Assembly (NCBI GenBank): GCA_018268255.1
Contig: JAFDWX010000004.1
Span: 124,001-188,000 of the forward strand
Direction of reading: 5' to 3'
From: Armatimonadota bacterium
GTDB lineage: Bacteria > Armatimonadota > Fimbriimonadia > Fimbriimonadales > Fimbriimonadaceae
Length of the DNA stretch: 64,000 bases
Shown: in pieces, positions 34,712 through 43,754 of the stretch
How positions within the stretch are numbered: the first letter of the stretch is position 1
Layout: every line of letters begins with the position of its first letter
Translations under genes and position numbers: made by a program
Notes under the pieces: generated by a model
The model's input: only the letters and a program-made list of their open reading frames with translations
What the model was told of the DNA's origin: nothing
The model's database searches: none

Positions 34712-35670
34712 AGGTTCACTACCTTACCGGATTGAGCACTCTCGATCGCAGCGAGAGCCACTCGAACAGCCTCCGCACCTTCGCGGAGGGATATGGGAGA
34801 TTCTTGGTTGTTTTCGACTGCCGATTTGAACGCCTGAAGCTCTTTGCGGAAAGGATCATCCGTGGAAGCCATCGGCGATTCATAGGCTGTATTGCCATCG
34901 GTGAAAGTCCTCAGAGAAAAGTCCACCCGTGAGTCATGCTGGAGCATCCCATCGCTTCCGCAGAACTCGAAGTGAGAGCGGAAGCCGGATGGGTCCATCC
35001 AGGTGGATTCCACGTGAGCGACCGCGCCGCATTCAAGTTCCAAGGTTGTCAGGGCGTAATCGCCGTTGGTAAACCCGGCTGTCTGAGTCAGCGATCTGGA
35101 CGTGACAGCCTTCACAGGGCCGAAGGTCCAAAGAATATAGTCGAATTCGTGGACCGCCAGGTCGAGCAGTACGCCTCCGCTACGGCTTGCGTCGCGAAAC
35201 CAGTTGTCGGTCCCAGAGGGCATTTTTCCACCGCGCCGCATCCGGAGGGCGGCAGGTCGGCCGATTTTGCCTGCCTTCACTTGGCGGTGTGCAGCAGCAT
35301 ATTCCGGGAAGAACCGCACGACTTGGCCCGCCATGACGACTTGCCCGGAGCCCTCCGCCTTTTCGATCAGCTTGGCTGCGTCCTCGTTGGTCCGGGTGAT
35401 CGGCTTTTCGAGGAGAAGGTGCTTCTTGGCATCCAAAGCCTTCATGGCGAACTCCACATGGAGGTCGGTTGGGAGGCAGAGATCAACCGCATCGACTGTC
35501 GAAAGCATCTCCTCAAATGACCCTGCCTTGGATCCGATGAACTGGGTGGAGAACTCATCCACGCGAGACGGCTCGCGGTCAAAAAATGTGAGTTCGACGT
35601 CTGGCATCGACGCCCAATGTCGAGAGTGAACGCGGCCCATTCCTCCGAGGCCGACCACACCAACCTTCAT
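34708..35670 (-). CDS. Gfo/Idh/MocA-family oxidoreductase
   Basis: A 320-residue NAD(P)-dependent sugar or inositol dehydrogenase. It has the Rossmann start KVGVVGLGGMGRVHSRHW, VDLCLPTDLHVEFAMKAL, the signature LLLEKPITRTNEDAAKL (EKP), and in the C-terminal domain SRSGGVLLDLAVHEFDYI with the catalytic-type Asp and His. The C-terminal sequence is complete. It is first in the operon with the GH36-like enzyme and the esterase, so it may act on a sugar released by them. Repeat element copy 2 lies about 50 bp upstream of its start. Confidence 0.93.
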   Translation of the reverse strand: MKVGVVGLGGMGRVHSRHWASMPDVELTFFDREPSRVDEFSTQFIGSKAGSFEEMLSTVDAVDLCLPTDLHVEFAMKALDAKKHLLLEKPITRTNEDAAKLIEKAEGSGQVVMAGQVVRFFPEYAAAHRQVKAGKIGRPAALRMRRGGKMPSGTDNWFRDASRSGGVLLDLAVHEFDYILWTFGPVKAVTSRSLTQTAGFTNGDYALTTLELECGAVAHVESTWMDPSGFRSHFEFCGSDGMLQHDSRVDFSLRTFTDGNTAYESPMASTDDPFRKELQAFKSAVENNQESPISLREGAEAVRVALAAIESAQSGKVVNL

Positions 35671-35720
35671 GCCTTTATTTAAGCAGGATTTGGACCCTCA
35701 CTGTTCGTTTCAGCCGGGAG

Positions 35721-35806
35721 CTTCGCCGCTTTGGGGGCGGGATGATGGGCGACGCGGAGCGGCGGGGTCCCATCATTGGGCTTGGCCTCGGGCCAAAGCG
35801 GCTAAG
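35721..35806 (+). repeat. Structured dispersed element, copy 2
   Basis: Outer helix GCCGCTTTGG (35725-35734) with CCAAAGCGGC (35793-35802), perfect 10 bp, plus CTT/AAG beyond one mismatch. Inner helix GATGATGGG (35741-35749) with CCCATCATT (35769-35777). Apical CGACGC-GGA-GCGGCG. Conserved GGGGTCCCA and TGGCCTCGGGCC. Confidence 0.85.
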
Positions 35807-35860
35807 GCGGGAAAAACAAGCATCTCCCGAAATTGGTACGGGGCGAGAGTCCGATAGAAC

Positions 35861-37750
35861 CTAGACGTCTTCGCACCAGGCGCGGAGCCACTCGGCGACG
35901 CTCCAAGCCTGGAAGGGGCATCCACCCGGGCGACGCGGTTCATCGCCGTCGTAGACCTCCGAGATGCCTCCGACTCCGCATTCCACAAGCATCTCTCGCC
36001 CCGCGCGCAGCATTCGCTTTAACTCGGCGCTGCTCGCACCACCAAATCGCTTCATGGCAGAGATATACGAACCCATCAACCAAGGCCACACTGTTCCCTG
36101 GTGATAGGCCGCGTCTCGGTCTGTCATCGTTCCCTCAAATCGATCGTGGTACTCGGGTTCTTCGGGGCCGAGCGTTCGAAGTCCAACTGGAGTCAGCAAC
36201 TCGCGTGAGACGGCGCCAAGTGCGATGGAGGCGTGTTCCGGATCGACGGGCGAAAACGGCAACGCCATCGCGATCACCTGGTTGGGGCGAAGCGAGGCAT
36301 CTTCTGGATCGACCGTATCGAAGTAATAGCCCAAAGAAGGCTTCCAGAACTTCTTCTCAAAACTCGCCTCAGCCTTTCCCGCGGCGTGAGCAAACGAACT
36401 GCCATCCTCGCCCAATTTGTTTGCGATCCATTCCAGAGCACGGAGTCCATTGATCCAGAGTCCGTTGATTTCCACTGGCTTCCCTCGCCTTGGAGTAACG
36501 ACCCAATCACCGAGTTTGGCGTCCATCCACGTAAGCTGCACGCCCTCTTCTCCCTGGGTCAGCAATCCATCCTGAGGATCGACCTTGATGCCAAAAAAGG
36601 TCCCCTTTTGGTGCCAATCGACGATCTCCTTCCCTGCCGCAAGGCACGCTCGGGCGAACTTCTCGTCCCATTCGGCCACAAGGGTCTTGTAAATCGCGTT
36701 GAGGCACCACAGAGTCGCATCGACCGTGTTGTATTCCGGTGTTTCGTCGTGATCGACGAACCGGTTCGGGATAAGACCTTGTTTCCGTTGAGAAAGGTAA
36801 TCCGAAATGACCTTGCGCGCCATTTCGGGCCGTTGGGTGCACAAGAAGATTCCCGGCAACGAGATCATCGTATCTCGGCCCCAATCCGTGAACCATGGAT
36901 AGCCCGCAATAATACTGGTACGCGTCGGAGTTTGGATAATGTACTTTTCCGCAGCTGCCGCGAGGTCGGTCGCTAGATTAGCACCGCTCGGATCGGGTTC
37001 CGCCCACTCTTTGAACGGCGCTGCTGGCCCGTTTACCGAGGCGACAAGGGTGACTGCCTTGCCTGGCGGAAGGTCGTAGGTGAGTTCGCAGGGACAGAAG
37101 AGATCATCGCGAGGGTCGAGTCCGCGCTCCACTTCGCGCATGTATTCGAATCGGTAGTACCAACCTACCGCCGGCGCGCGGGTGGCCTCGGGGTGTCGGA
37201 GCACCAGTTCCACGCCCTGGTGCCCGACCACGGTTTCGTCCTTCGGGAGGGTCATCCAACCTGGATAGCCTGCATCGAAACGAAAGTTCTCGTGATAAAA
37301 CTTGTGGCACACTAGCGGCCGCAAGTTCAGGCGAAATCGCTTTTGGCCAGCGTTGTAGAACTCGATCGTGGTGGCGTTTTCCCCTGGATGCACGGCCACG
37401 CGCTTCTCCAAAATCATGGCAGCAGCTCGGTAACGCCAATAGGCAAACGTGCCCACCGAAAACTGTTCCAAAAACTGATAGCCCTCGGGGTGGACCGTGC
37501 CGAAATATTGGTTGCAGCCTAACCCGATGGTGCTCCCTTCCCCGGTTATCTCGAATTCCATGTTGGCGAGGAGCACCTGCCGAACGGTGGGAGGTTCGAT
37601 GGCGGCAACCAAGAGTCCATGGTATCGGCGGGTGTTGGAGCCGCTGACGGTGCCCATGGCGTAGCCGCCGAGCCCATTCGGAAGCAGCCACTCGCGGTTC
37701 GAACAAACCTCAAAATTGCGGCACTGCGCTTCGGAAAGGGTGTACTTCAT
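35861..37750 (-). CDS. Amylo-alpha-1,6-glucosidase / glycogen debranching enzyme
   Basis: A 629-residue glycogen-debranching-type enzyme. The N-terminal glycogen-debranching domain begins NREWLLPNGLGGYAMGTVSG and NTRRYHGLLVAAIEPPTVR; the C-terminal (alpha/alpha)6 catalytic domain has SIIAGYPWFTDWGRDTMISLPGIFL (quoted to GYPWFTDWGRDTMISLPG), NRFVDHDETPEYNTVDATLW, and YHQGTVWPWLMGSYISA. No signal peptide, so it acts on cytosolic glycogen, hydrolysing alpha-1,6 branch points. The start ATG 37750 gives the usual N-terminus. It is transcribed alone. Confidence 0.94.
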   Translation of the reverse strand: MKYTLSEAQCRNFEVCSNREWLLPNGLGGYAMGTVSGSNTRRYHGLLVAAIEPPTVRQVLLANMEFEITGEGSTIGLGCNQYFGTVHPEGYQFLEQFSVGTFAYWRYRAAAMILEKRVAVHPGENATTIEFYNAGQKRFRLNLRPLVCHKFYHENFRFDAGYPGWMTLPKDETVVGHQGVELVLRHPEATRAPAVGWYYRFEYMREVERGLDPRDDLFCPCELTYDLPPGKAVTLVASVNGPAAPFKEWAEPDPSGANLATDLAAAAEKYIIQTPTRTSIIAGYPWFTDWGRDTMISLPGIFLCTQRPEMARKVISDYLSQRKQGLIPNRFVDHDETPEYNTVDATLWCLNAIYKTLVAEWDEKFARACLAAGKEIVDWHQKGTFFGIKVDPQDGLLTQGEEGVQLTWMDAKLGDWVVTPRRGKPVEINGLWINGLRALEWIANKLGEDGSSFAHAAGKAEASFEKKFWKPSLGYYFDTVDPEDASLRPNQVIAMALPFSPVDPEHASIALGAVSRELLTPVGLRTLGPEEPEYHDRFEGTMTDRDAAYHQGTVWPWLMGSYISAMKRFGGASSAELKRMLRAGREMLVECGVGGISEVYDGDEPRRPGGCPFQAWSVAEWLRAWCEDV

Positions 37751-37891
37751 TGGACTTCCCTAGTGTACATCCCAGGTTGGAGGAAAGTACGTCAGGAATG
37801 CGGGGGCCACTGGTTGTGATGGCACGGAATATGCGAAGCAGAATGGATACCTGCATCGATGCAGAGTCCAAGTCAAAAAAGGTGAGGGTGC

Positions 37892-38104
37892 ATGCTAATT
37901 TCCGAAGCAAAAAAATTCGTGGGTGAAGTCGTCGAAGTTACATTCAGTGACCGCAAGGGCCAAGAGGTCTGCGAGGTCGCAGAAATCTTCGATGTGAACT
38001 TCGTCCCGCTCTACGGACCGTGCCTGATCACCGATGTCGGCGATATCCGACTCGATCGGGTGCACCTGATTTCTCAACAGCAAGAAGTGCGCAAAGTCGC
38101 ATAG
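37892..38104 (+). CDS. Small conserved-looking protein of unknown function
   Basis: A 70-residue acidic protein with mainly beta-strand pattern (FVGEVVEVTFSDRKGQEVCEVAEIFDVNF, quoted in part as VEVTFSDRKGQEVCEVAEIF). I do not recognise it. GGTGAGGG lies just upstream of the ATG and a strong terminator follows 28 nt after the stop, so it is a real single-gene unit. The SH3-like beta pattern suggests a nucleic-acid or peptide binding fold, weakly. Confidence 0.65.
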   Translation: MLISEAKKFVGEVVEVTFSDRKGQEVCEVAEIFDVNFVPLYGPCLITDVGDIRLDRVHLISQQQEVRKVA

Positions 38105-38131
38105 AGCCAGAGCAAGCCAAGTCCATTGATG

Positions 38132-38166
38132 GATGGGTCGAAGAACTTTCGACCCATCATTTTTTT
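38132..38166 (+). terminator. Terminator of the 70-residue protein gene
   Basis: GATGGGTCGAA (38132-38142) with TTCGACCCATC (38148-38158) around GAACT, followed by ATTTTTTT. Confidence 0.9.
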
Positions 38167-38201
38167 GTGTCGCCCCGGGGCCAGAGCGGCGAACGCCAGA
38201 T

Positions 38202-39179
38202 CTATTCGTCGCCGACGATGCGTTTCAAGACAGTCGGATCTGGTTTCAGGCACGTCATCAGCCGACGACGGCGGAGTCCTTCGGGCATCGGGCTGCGATC
38301 AGCGGGGTCCTCCCCATCCGGAATCACGAGTTTATTGAACGCCGCTCTCTCGGCCCTATACGTTTTCATCAGTTCGGTTTCGAGTCCGGGCCGCGCTAGG
38401 AGTTCTGCTTTGTCAACGAATGGTCCGCCTCCTTTCCAACCATCTGGATAGCTATCCTGAAAAGGAGTCGCACCCTGAAAGATGTAGGGGTAGAACCAAT
38501 CCGGTGTAAGCTCCTCGATCCGCTTGTAGGCTACGTCTTCTTTAACAAGTAAGGAGTCGCCGAGCATGATCTGCAGCATAAGGGTCGCCGCTTCTAGGCG
38601 TTCCGGCGTGTATTCCCAGTACACCCCAAGTGGTTCTTGGTCGAACACAACCAAGAACGGGACTGGTTCCATCGATCGAGTCTCATTATTGAATCTCCGA
38701 AGAAAAAAGTAGTACATCGCTTTGGCTTCTGCAGCCATGCCTTGCTTTGCAAGCAATTTGGCATATTCAGCGGTGCAAAGCCAGGAATCTCCTGTTCCGC
38801 ACTCGACGTCTGGCCCTTCGGGGGCGTAGTGCTGGTGTTTATTCCAACGATAGGTACGTTTAAAGTGCTCGAGCGCATCCTTCGGCCGATCGAGTTTGAG
38901 GTACGTAAGGGCGAGTAGGCCCTCAGAACCCCTATTGAAGCTACTGATCTTTCGCTCAGCAGAAATGGCATCGTAGAGGACGGGAATTGCGTCCTCGAAT
39001 TTCCCGGCGACGAACAAATCCCGGGCTTTCTCTTGAAGGAGAGACCAGGCGTTCCGATACTGTGTCTGCTCCGGCGATTCCGGAAATACCATGTGCCCAC
39101 CATCTTGAGCCAAAGTTGTTTTGGCTAAGAACAGGGTCAGCGCGAGAAGCACAGCCTTAACAGGTGAACCGCTTATCAT
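38202..39179 (-). CDS. Exported TPR-like protein
   Basis: A 325-residue protein with a signal peptide (MISGSPVKAVLLALTLFLAKTTLA, quoted as VKAVLLALTLFLAKTTLA). Residues about 50-160 show paired-helix TPR-like repeats: ARDLFVAGKFEDAIPVLYDA, GLLALTYLKLDRPKDALEHF, AEYAKLLAKQGMAAEAKAMY. The rest has no known motif; the C-terminal end is rich in R, L and D. Likely a periplasmic or surface scaffold protein. ATG 39179 is chosen over TTG 39194 because GGTGGG lies 6 nt before it. Confidence 0.7.
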   Translation of the reverse strand: MISGSPVKAVLLALTLFLAKTTLAQDGGHMVFPESPEQTQYRNAWSLLQEKARDLFVAGKFEDAIPVLYDAISAERKISSFNRGSEGLLALTYLKLDRPKDALEHFKRTYRWNKHQHYAPEGPDVECGTGDSWLCTAEYAKLLAKQGMAAEAKAMYYFFLRRFNNETRSMEPVPFLVVFDQEPLGVYWEYTPERLEAATLMLQIMLGDSLLVKEDVAYKRIEELTPDWFYPYIFQGATPFQDSYPDGWKGGGPFVDKAELLARPGLETELMKTYRAERAAFNKLVIPDGEDPADRSPMPEGLRRRRLMTCLKPDPTVLKRIVGDE

Positions 39180-39336
39180 CCAATACCCACCCAAGTGTCA
39201 TTCTATCCATTGGACGCCTAAAAGGGGCTCAGGTGTCAGCGATCTCCCTCCTTGTGCTCTAAATTCATTCAAAGACCTGGCATGTTGTGTTGCCGCTTCG
39301 GGAAAAGCAAGTCAACTCCGACCTCCAAGCGAAAGG

Positions 39337-40722
39337 CTAGACTAGTTCACCTGAGAGGCCCCACATGTGGGACTGCGTGGCGCGAACTTGCACCCGTTGG
39401 CCGGTCAATTCCGCCGGGCCGGGAAAGTGCATCATTCTGAATTCGCGCGAGTAGCCTTGCAACCGGCCCGCATCCTTAGGCGACGTTCCTTCCACCAGCA
39501 CCTCGAATACCTGACCCACGCAGGATGCATTTCGCTCCAAAGTGATCGAATTCTGCAATCCGATCAGTCGCTTCAACCGTTCGCTCTTCACTGCAGCCGG
39601 AATCTGATCCATATCCGCAGCCGGAGTATCGGGCCGTGGCGAATAGATGAACATGTAGGCTCCGTCAAATCGAACTCGGCTGACCATATCGAGCGTGGCC
39701 GAAAACTGCTCTTCGGTCTCACCCGGAAAGCCGACGATGATATCGGTCGTGATCGCGATGTGCGGAATCGCCGCACGAATCTCATGGATGATCTCCAGGT
39801 AGCTGTCGCGGGTGTAAAGTCGGCGCATAGCCTTGAGGATATCGTCGTCGCCGCTCTGCAGGGGCATATGGATATGCTCCATAACCTTGGGGCAGTCCCG
39901 GATGGTCTCGATCAGATCGGTTTTGAAGTCGCGAGGATAGGGTGACGTGTAGCGGATCCGGTTCAATTCCGGAATTTCCGCCAGCTTCCAGAGCAGTTGG
40001 GAAAACGGTACGCGCCCTTCCAAAAGATTCTTGCCGTAGCTGTTGACGGTCTGCCCAAGCAGAGTGACCTCGCGTGTGCCCTGCGCCGCCAGCGCGCTGA
40101 CTTCCTCAATGATCTCCTCGGTGGGCCGACTCCGTTCACGACCCCGGGTGGTCGGGACGATGCAGAACGTGCAGAACTTGTCGCATCCGTACTGGATAGG
40201 GACGAAGGCCTTGAGCTTCGGCGTCCGACCGACGTTGCGACGCGGGATGTCCGTCACCACGGCTCCCTTTCTTTCTGGAAGCTCTGTTCGTTTTTGGAAC
40301 CGGCGGCTTAGCAGCGCCTCCTCCACCAATCCGGCGACGCTCGTGATCTGGCCCGTACCGATCACAAAATCCACAAACGGATTCCGGCGCTTGATCTCAT
40401 CGGCGCGAAGCTGAGCCATGCATCCGCAAACCCCCACGACGATGTCCGGGCGGGCCTGCTTGAGCAAAGCTAGTTCCCCCAAAAGAGACATCGCCTTGTC
40501 TTCCGGCTTCTTGCGCACGCTGCAGGTGTTAAGCAAAATGACGTGCGCACTGCGGATATCCGAAGCGGGACCGAAGCCGATCTCCTGCATGGAAAGGCCG
40601 ATCTGCTCGCTATCCTCCTCGTTCATCTGGCACCCCCAAGTCTGGATAAAGTAGGTGCCGCGCTCGATCCCAACGGGACGCGCTTTTACAAGATCGGAGG
40701 TGCGGAGAAGGGTCTGCGACAT
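39337..40722 (-). CDS. miaB: tRNA-2-methylthio-N6-dimethylallyladenosine synthase MiaB
   Basis: MiaB is a radical-SAM methylthiotransferase that makes ms2i6A37 in tRNAs reading UNN codons. The 461-residue protein has the N-terminal UPF0004 domain with three Cys (YFIQTWGCQMNEEDSE, LLNTCSVRKKPEDK, GVCGCMAQ), the radical-SAM motif YGCDKFCTFCIVPTTRGRE (CxxxCxxC), LLGQTVNSYGK, HMPLQSGDDDILKAMRR, TDIIVGFPGETEEQF, and a C-terminal TRAM domain. Names MiaB versus MtaB/RimO: the NxYG and TRAM pattern fit MiaB. It is divergent from the VKOR gene, which starts 81 nt away. Confidence 0.96.
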   Translation of the reverse strand: MSQTLLRTSDLVKARPVGIERGTYFIQTWGCQMNEEDSEQIGLSMQEIGFGPASDIRSAHVILLNTCSVRKKPEDKAMSLLGELALLKQARPDIVVGVCGCMAQLRADEIKRRNPFVDFVIGTGQITSVAGLVEEALLSRRFQKRTELPERKGAVVTDIPRRNVGRTPKLKAFVPIQYGCDKFCTFCIVPTTRGRERSRPTEEIIEEVSALAAQGTREVTLLGQTVNSYGKNLLEGRVPFSQLLWKLAEIPELNRIRYTSPYPRDFKTDLIETIRDCPKVMEHIHMPLQSGDDDILKAMRRLYTRDSYLEIIHEIRAAIPHIAITTDIIVGFPGETEEQFSATLDMVSRVRFDGAYMFIYSPRPDTPAADMDQIPAAVKSERLKRLIGLQNSITLERNASCVGQVFEVLVEGTSPKDAGRLQGYSREFRMMHFPGPAELTGQRVQVRATQSHMWGLSGELV

Positions 40723-40790
40723 GGGTTCGTTAAGTTCAAAAAACCAGGCCGTAGGATACCAGACACGGGACTACCTTCCCCCTTAAATCG

Positions 40791-40796
40791 TATAAT
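40791..40796 (+). promoter_or_regulatory. -10 hexamer of the VKOR gene
   Basis: TATAAT, 7 nt before the GTG start at 40804, so the transcript would begin at or just before the start codon (leaderless). No clear -35 (GGACTA at 17-bp spacing). Confidence 0.5.
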
Positions 40797-40803
40797 CAGC
40801 GGA

Positions 40804-41964
40804 GTGAACTCAAAGCTGCTGTATCGAATAGCCCTGATCCTCTCTTTTGGAGGAATTTTCGTGGCTGGATTCTTAACGGTATCGCATCTACAGAATTTGA
40901 CCATCCCATGTGGCGCAAGTCGAGGATGCGAGGTGATTCAGTATCACCCGAGCAGTAAATGGTTGGGCATTCCGGTCGCAGCCTATGGGCTGGCGGCGTA
41001 CATCACGCTTGCCGCACTCATCTTGGCGAGACTGCTTCAACCGGTGCGTTTCGCAGGAGTTTCGAAGGTTGTTTTGGGAATCACCGGCCTGGGAAGCCTG
41101 ATCAGTTTCTATCTCATCCATTTCTCTTTGTTTGTCCTGAATGCCGAATGCCGATGGTGTATCGCGAGTGCAAGCATCATGGTGGTCCTGCTTTTGGTCT
41201 CGGCTGCGGCACTTCAAGTGGATGAACCCGCGCAGATATCTCAGGGTGACGAAGCATCGGCACCCTCAGCTCCGAGCGGAGGCTTTTCGATGGACGCCAT
41301 TCTGGCTGGAGTCTGCCTGCTCTGTTCGCTTGGTGCCATTGGGGTTATGGCAAACAACTCAGAGCGAACATCCGTGCGAACCGTTGCCGTAAAGGGCGAC
41401 GTCTCTCCATCGCTCCTGCTCACCAATCCAGATATGTTCCAAGGCCCTCCGGAGGCTCCGTTGACTATCGTGGAGTTTGCAGACCTCTACTGCCCGGCTT
41501 GCCGCGCCGAGTATCCCAAGATTCGAGAATTGATGCGACAGTACACCGGGAAAATCCGATGGGGCTTCGGGCACTTCCCGCTTATGAACCATGAAGGCCA
41601 CGAACTCAGTGCAGAAGCCGCAAGCATCGCAATTTATGCTCTGCAGAACGGAAAGTACTGGCAATTCATCGACAACGTGATGAACACTCCGGAAGATAAG
41701 GTCAAGGACTCCGCGGGACTGATAAGAGTCGCTGCAGATTGCGGTCTCAACACCGTGGAGTTGCAAAAACTCCTCAAATCAGGGTCCGACTCTCTTGTCG
41801 ATCCGCTATCCAAGATGCAGTCCACCGCTATCACCTACGGAGTGAACGGAACGCCGACCTATTTCATTTTTGCCAAGGGTCGAAAGGCGAGCATGACCCT
41901 CGGGAATATCGAGAAAGTCCTGAATACCGACTATCGCAAGGAATTGGGGATGGATGGCCCGTAA
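40804..41964 (+). CDS. VKOR-DsbA fusion (disulfide-forming membrane enzyme)
   Basis: A 386-residue fusion of an integral-membrane vitamin K epoxide reductase domain with a periplasmic thioredoxin-like (DsbA) domain. It oxidises exported proteins and passes electrons to quinone. VKOR part (about 1-150): four to five helices; loop cysteines in PCGASRGCEVIQY and the active-site pair CRWC in NAECRWCIASASIM. Thioredoxin part (about 195-385): PEAPLTIVEFADLYCPACRAEYPKIRELM with CPAC, quoted as IVEFADLYCPACRAEYP, and cis-Pro in YGVNGTPTYFIF. The GTG start is set by frame, domain content and the promoter; an upstream ORF extension is antisense to miaB and is rejected. mnmA overlaps its end. Confidence 0.93.
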   Translation: MNSKLLYRIALILSFGGIFVAGFLTVSHLQNLTIPCGASRGCEVIQYHPSSKWLGIPVAAYGLAAYITLAALILARLLQPVRFAGVSKVVLGITGLGSLISFYLIHFSLFVLNAECRWCIASASIMVVLLLVSAAALQVDEPAQISQGDEASAPSAPSGGFSMDAILAGVCLLCSLGAIGVMANNSERTSVRTVAVKGDVSPSLLLTNPDMFQGPPEAPLTIVEFADLYCPACRAEYPKIRELMRQYTGKIRWGFGHFPLMNHEGHELSAEAASIAIYALQNGKYWQFIDNVMNTPEDKVKDSAGLIRVAADCGLNTVELQKLLKSGSDSLVDPLSKMQSTAITYGVNGTPTYFIFAKGRKASMTLGNIEKVLNTDYRKELGMDGP

Positions 41965-43030
41965 GAAGCAGACCGTCCTGGTTGCCATGTCGGGAGGAGT
42001 CGACAGCAGCGTCGTCGCAGGATTATTGAAGCGACGGGGTTACGATGTCGTGGGTGTGACGATGCAAATTTGGCAGGAGAGCCAGCGCGATCCGCGCCAC
42101 AGCGGCTGCTGCAGTCTGGGAGCAGTCGAGGATGCACGGAGGGTTGCTCGGATTCTCGACATTCCCCACTACGTGATCAACTACAAGGACACATTCCGCG
42201 AAACGGTCATCGAGAATTTCATTGAGGAATATGCGGCGGGCCGTACTCCGAATCCCTGTGTCCAGTGCAACCGAAAGGTGAAGTTCGAAGCACTTCTTGA
42301 GACCATGGAGGAGCTGGAATGCGATCTCCTCGCAACTGGCCATTACGCGAGGATCCGCTCCTCCAAAGATGGCCACCATCGCCTGATGCGCAGCGCGGGG
42401 GGAGCCAAGGATCAAAGCTACGTCCTGTACATGCTTCAAAGCGAGCAACTGGCAAAGGTCATGTTTCCGCTTGGCGAACTGGGATCCAAAGCAGAGACTC
42501 GCGCTATGGCCCGTGAGATGGGACTGCCCGTCGCGGAGAAACCGGATTCGCAAGAGATCTGCTTCGTGAGTGAAGCAGGGGGCTATCGAGAGTTCCTAAA
42601 GAAGGAACGACCCGAAATGTTCTCCGGTGGGGTGCTCGTGGATTCCTCGGGCGCCGTCGTCGGAGAGCATGCCGGAGTTGCAGGATTCACAGTGGGTCAA
42701 CGAAAGGGAATTGGCCTCACGGCAAGTTCGGGGCGACCCTTGTTCGTCCTCAAGCTTGAACCGGGCGCAAACCGCGTGGTCATCGGGCACGAAGAAGAAC
42801 TTCTGCAGCAAGAAGTGGTTCTCGACGATGTGGTGTGGCATCGAGAAGAAGTCACCGAGATGGCCGTGGATGCCAAGATTCGGTACAACATGCCCGCTCA
42901 GCCGGCAACATTGGTCCGTAACGGAACAACCAAACTCGTGTTCAAAAAGCCTGTGCGAGCCGTGACCCCAGGTCAGATCGCGGTGGCGTACCGGGGGCAA
43001 TCCGTGGTTGCGGGCGGAGTCATCCGCTAA
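41954..43030 (+). CDS. mnmA: tRNA-specific 2-thiouridylase MnmA
   Basis: MnmA adds sulfur to U34 of tRNA-Lys, Glu and Gln using ATP and a sulfur relay. The 358-residue enzyme shows the PP-loop MSGGVDSSVVAGLLKRRGYD, TMQIWQES, the catalytic cysteine in NPCVQCNRKVKFE, ATGHYARI, KDQSYVLYML, KPDSQEICFV (second cysteine), and VGQRKGIGL. All essential residues are present. It overlaps the VKOR-DsbA gene by 11 nt in another frame, an unusual partner for a tRNA enzyme. A GC hairpin (CCCCCGG / CCGGGGG, 43041-43060) follows. Confidence 0.97.
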   Translation: MARKKQTVLVAMSGGVDSSVVAGLLKRRGYDVVGVTMQIWQESQRDPRHSGCCSLGAVEDARRVARILDIPHYVINYKDTFRETVIENFIEEYAAGRTPNPCVQCNRKVKFEALLETMEELECDLLATGHYARIRSSKDGHHRLMRSAGGAKDQSYVLYMLQSEQLAKVMFPLGELGSKAETRAMAREMGLPVAEKPDSQEICFVSEAGGYREFLKKERPEMFSGGVLVDSSGAVVGEHAGVAGFTVGQRKGIGLTASSGRPLFVLKLEPGANRVVIGHEEELLQQEVVLDDVVWHREEVTEMAVDAKIRYNMPAQPATLVRNGTTKLVFKKPVRAVTPGQIAVAYRGQSVVAGGVIR

Positions 43031-43040
43031 AAGAACTTAG

Positions 43041-43060
43041 CCCCCGGGAGGGACCGGGGG
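43041..43060. other. GC-rich hairpin without T-run after mnmA
   Basis: CCCCCGG (43041-43047) with CCGGGGG (43054-43060), loop GAGGGA. No T-run on either side, so a pausing or protective role or Rho-assisted end is possible. Confidence 0.55.
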
Positions 43061-43144
43061 CATTGCTGCTTGGAGGGGGATCATCGAAGACCTTCGGCTG
43101 GCCTTGACTTCCCTGAATGCACCAATCGTGCCAAAATCCTAGAA

Positions 43145-43741
43145 ATGGCTGGATTTGGAGTTCATACGGGCAAAATTGCGGTGTATGCGGCTGACAATGT
43201 TGATACCGACCGCATCATTCCCGCCCGGTTCTTGTCCATGGTGACCAAATCGGGATACGGCGAGCTTCTGTTTTGCGATGTGCGCGGTGAGGACTTCCCT
43301 CTCGATCAGCCTGAGGCTCAGGGAGCCACGGTCCTAGTCGTCGGGACGAACTTCGGGTGCGGCTCTTCTCGAGAACACGCAGTTTGGGCTATCCAACAAG
43401 GAGGATTCGTGGCGGTCATTGCCCGAAAGGGAGAAGAAACTCCCGGATACAGCGACATCTTCCGCCAGAATGCCGCAAACTGCGGCTTACTCTTAATCGA
43501 ACTCGAGAGCCAGCCCCACACGTCGATTGCGAATAAAGGCTCCGGCGCCGAGATCACCATTGACCTGCCCAATCAAACGATTTCGAGCGGTGGAGTCGAA
43601 TTTCGATTCGAGATTTTGGCTGCCACCAAGGATCAGATCATCAAAGGTTTGGATTTGGTGGGAACCACGTTACAATATGAGGACGCGATCACCGAATTCG
43701 AGCGCAAACACCAAGCCTACGTCCCTTCCAGAACGTCCTAA
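43145..43741 (+). CDS. leuD: 3-isopropylmalate dehydratase small subunit LeuD
   Basis: The swivel-domain subunit of isopropylmalate isomerase (leucine synthesis) or of a related homoaconitase-type enzyme. The 198-residue protein shows ADNVDTDRIIPARFL, VGTNFGCGSSREHAVWAI (GCGSSREHA is diagnostic), and FRQNAANCGLLLI. The chain is longer than archaeal-type small subunits because of an N-terminal extension only if the ORF is read from 43070; I start at ATG 43145. No clear ribosome site is present. The large subunit leuC is not adjacent, so the partner is elsewhere. Confidence 0.9.
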   Translation: MAGFGVHTGKIAVYAADNVDTDRIIPARFLSMVTKSGYGELLFCDVRGEDFPLDQPEAQGATVLVVGTNFGCGSSREHAVWAIQQGGFVAVIARKGEETPGYSDIFRQNAANCGLLLIELESQPHTSIANKGSGAEITIDLPNQTISSGGVEFRFEILAATKDQIIKGLDLVGTTLQYEDAITEFERKHQAYVPSRTS

Positions 43742-43754
43742 GTTGAGATCATCC

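Noticed and set aside
35000-35020. TTCCACGTGAG as a parS site for ParB
   Set aside because: Only about 10 of 16 positions match the parS consensus and it lies inside a coding gene.
38167-38195. CGCCCCGGGGCCAGAGCGGCG after the 70-residue gene as a fifth copy of the structured element
   Set aside because: It resembles only the outer 3' end of the element; inner helix, apical hairpin and the GGGTCCCA block are absent.
40543-40803. Longer N-terminus of the VKOR-DsbA protein from an upstream ATG
   Set aside because: It would be read antisense through miaB and adds no hydrophobic or conserved sequence.
43527-43754. Longer form of the DUF192 protein
   Set aside because: The extension lies inside leuD in another frame; the lipoprotein signal starts at 43755.
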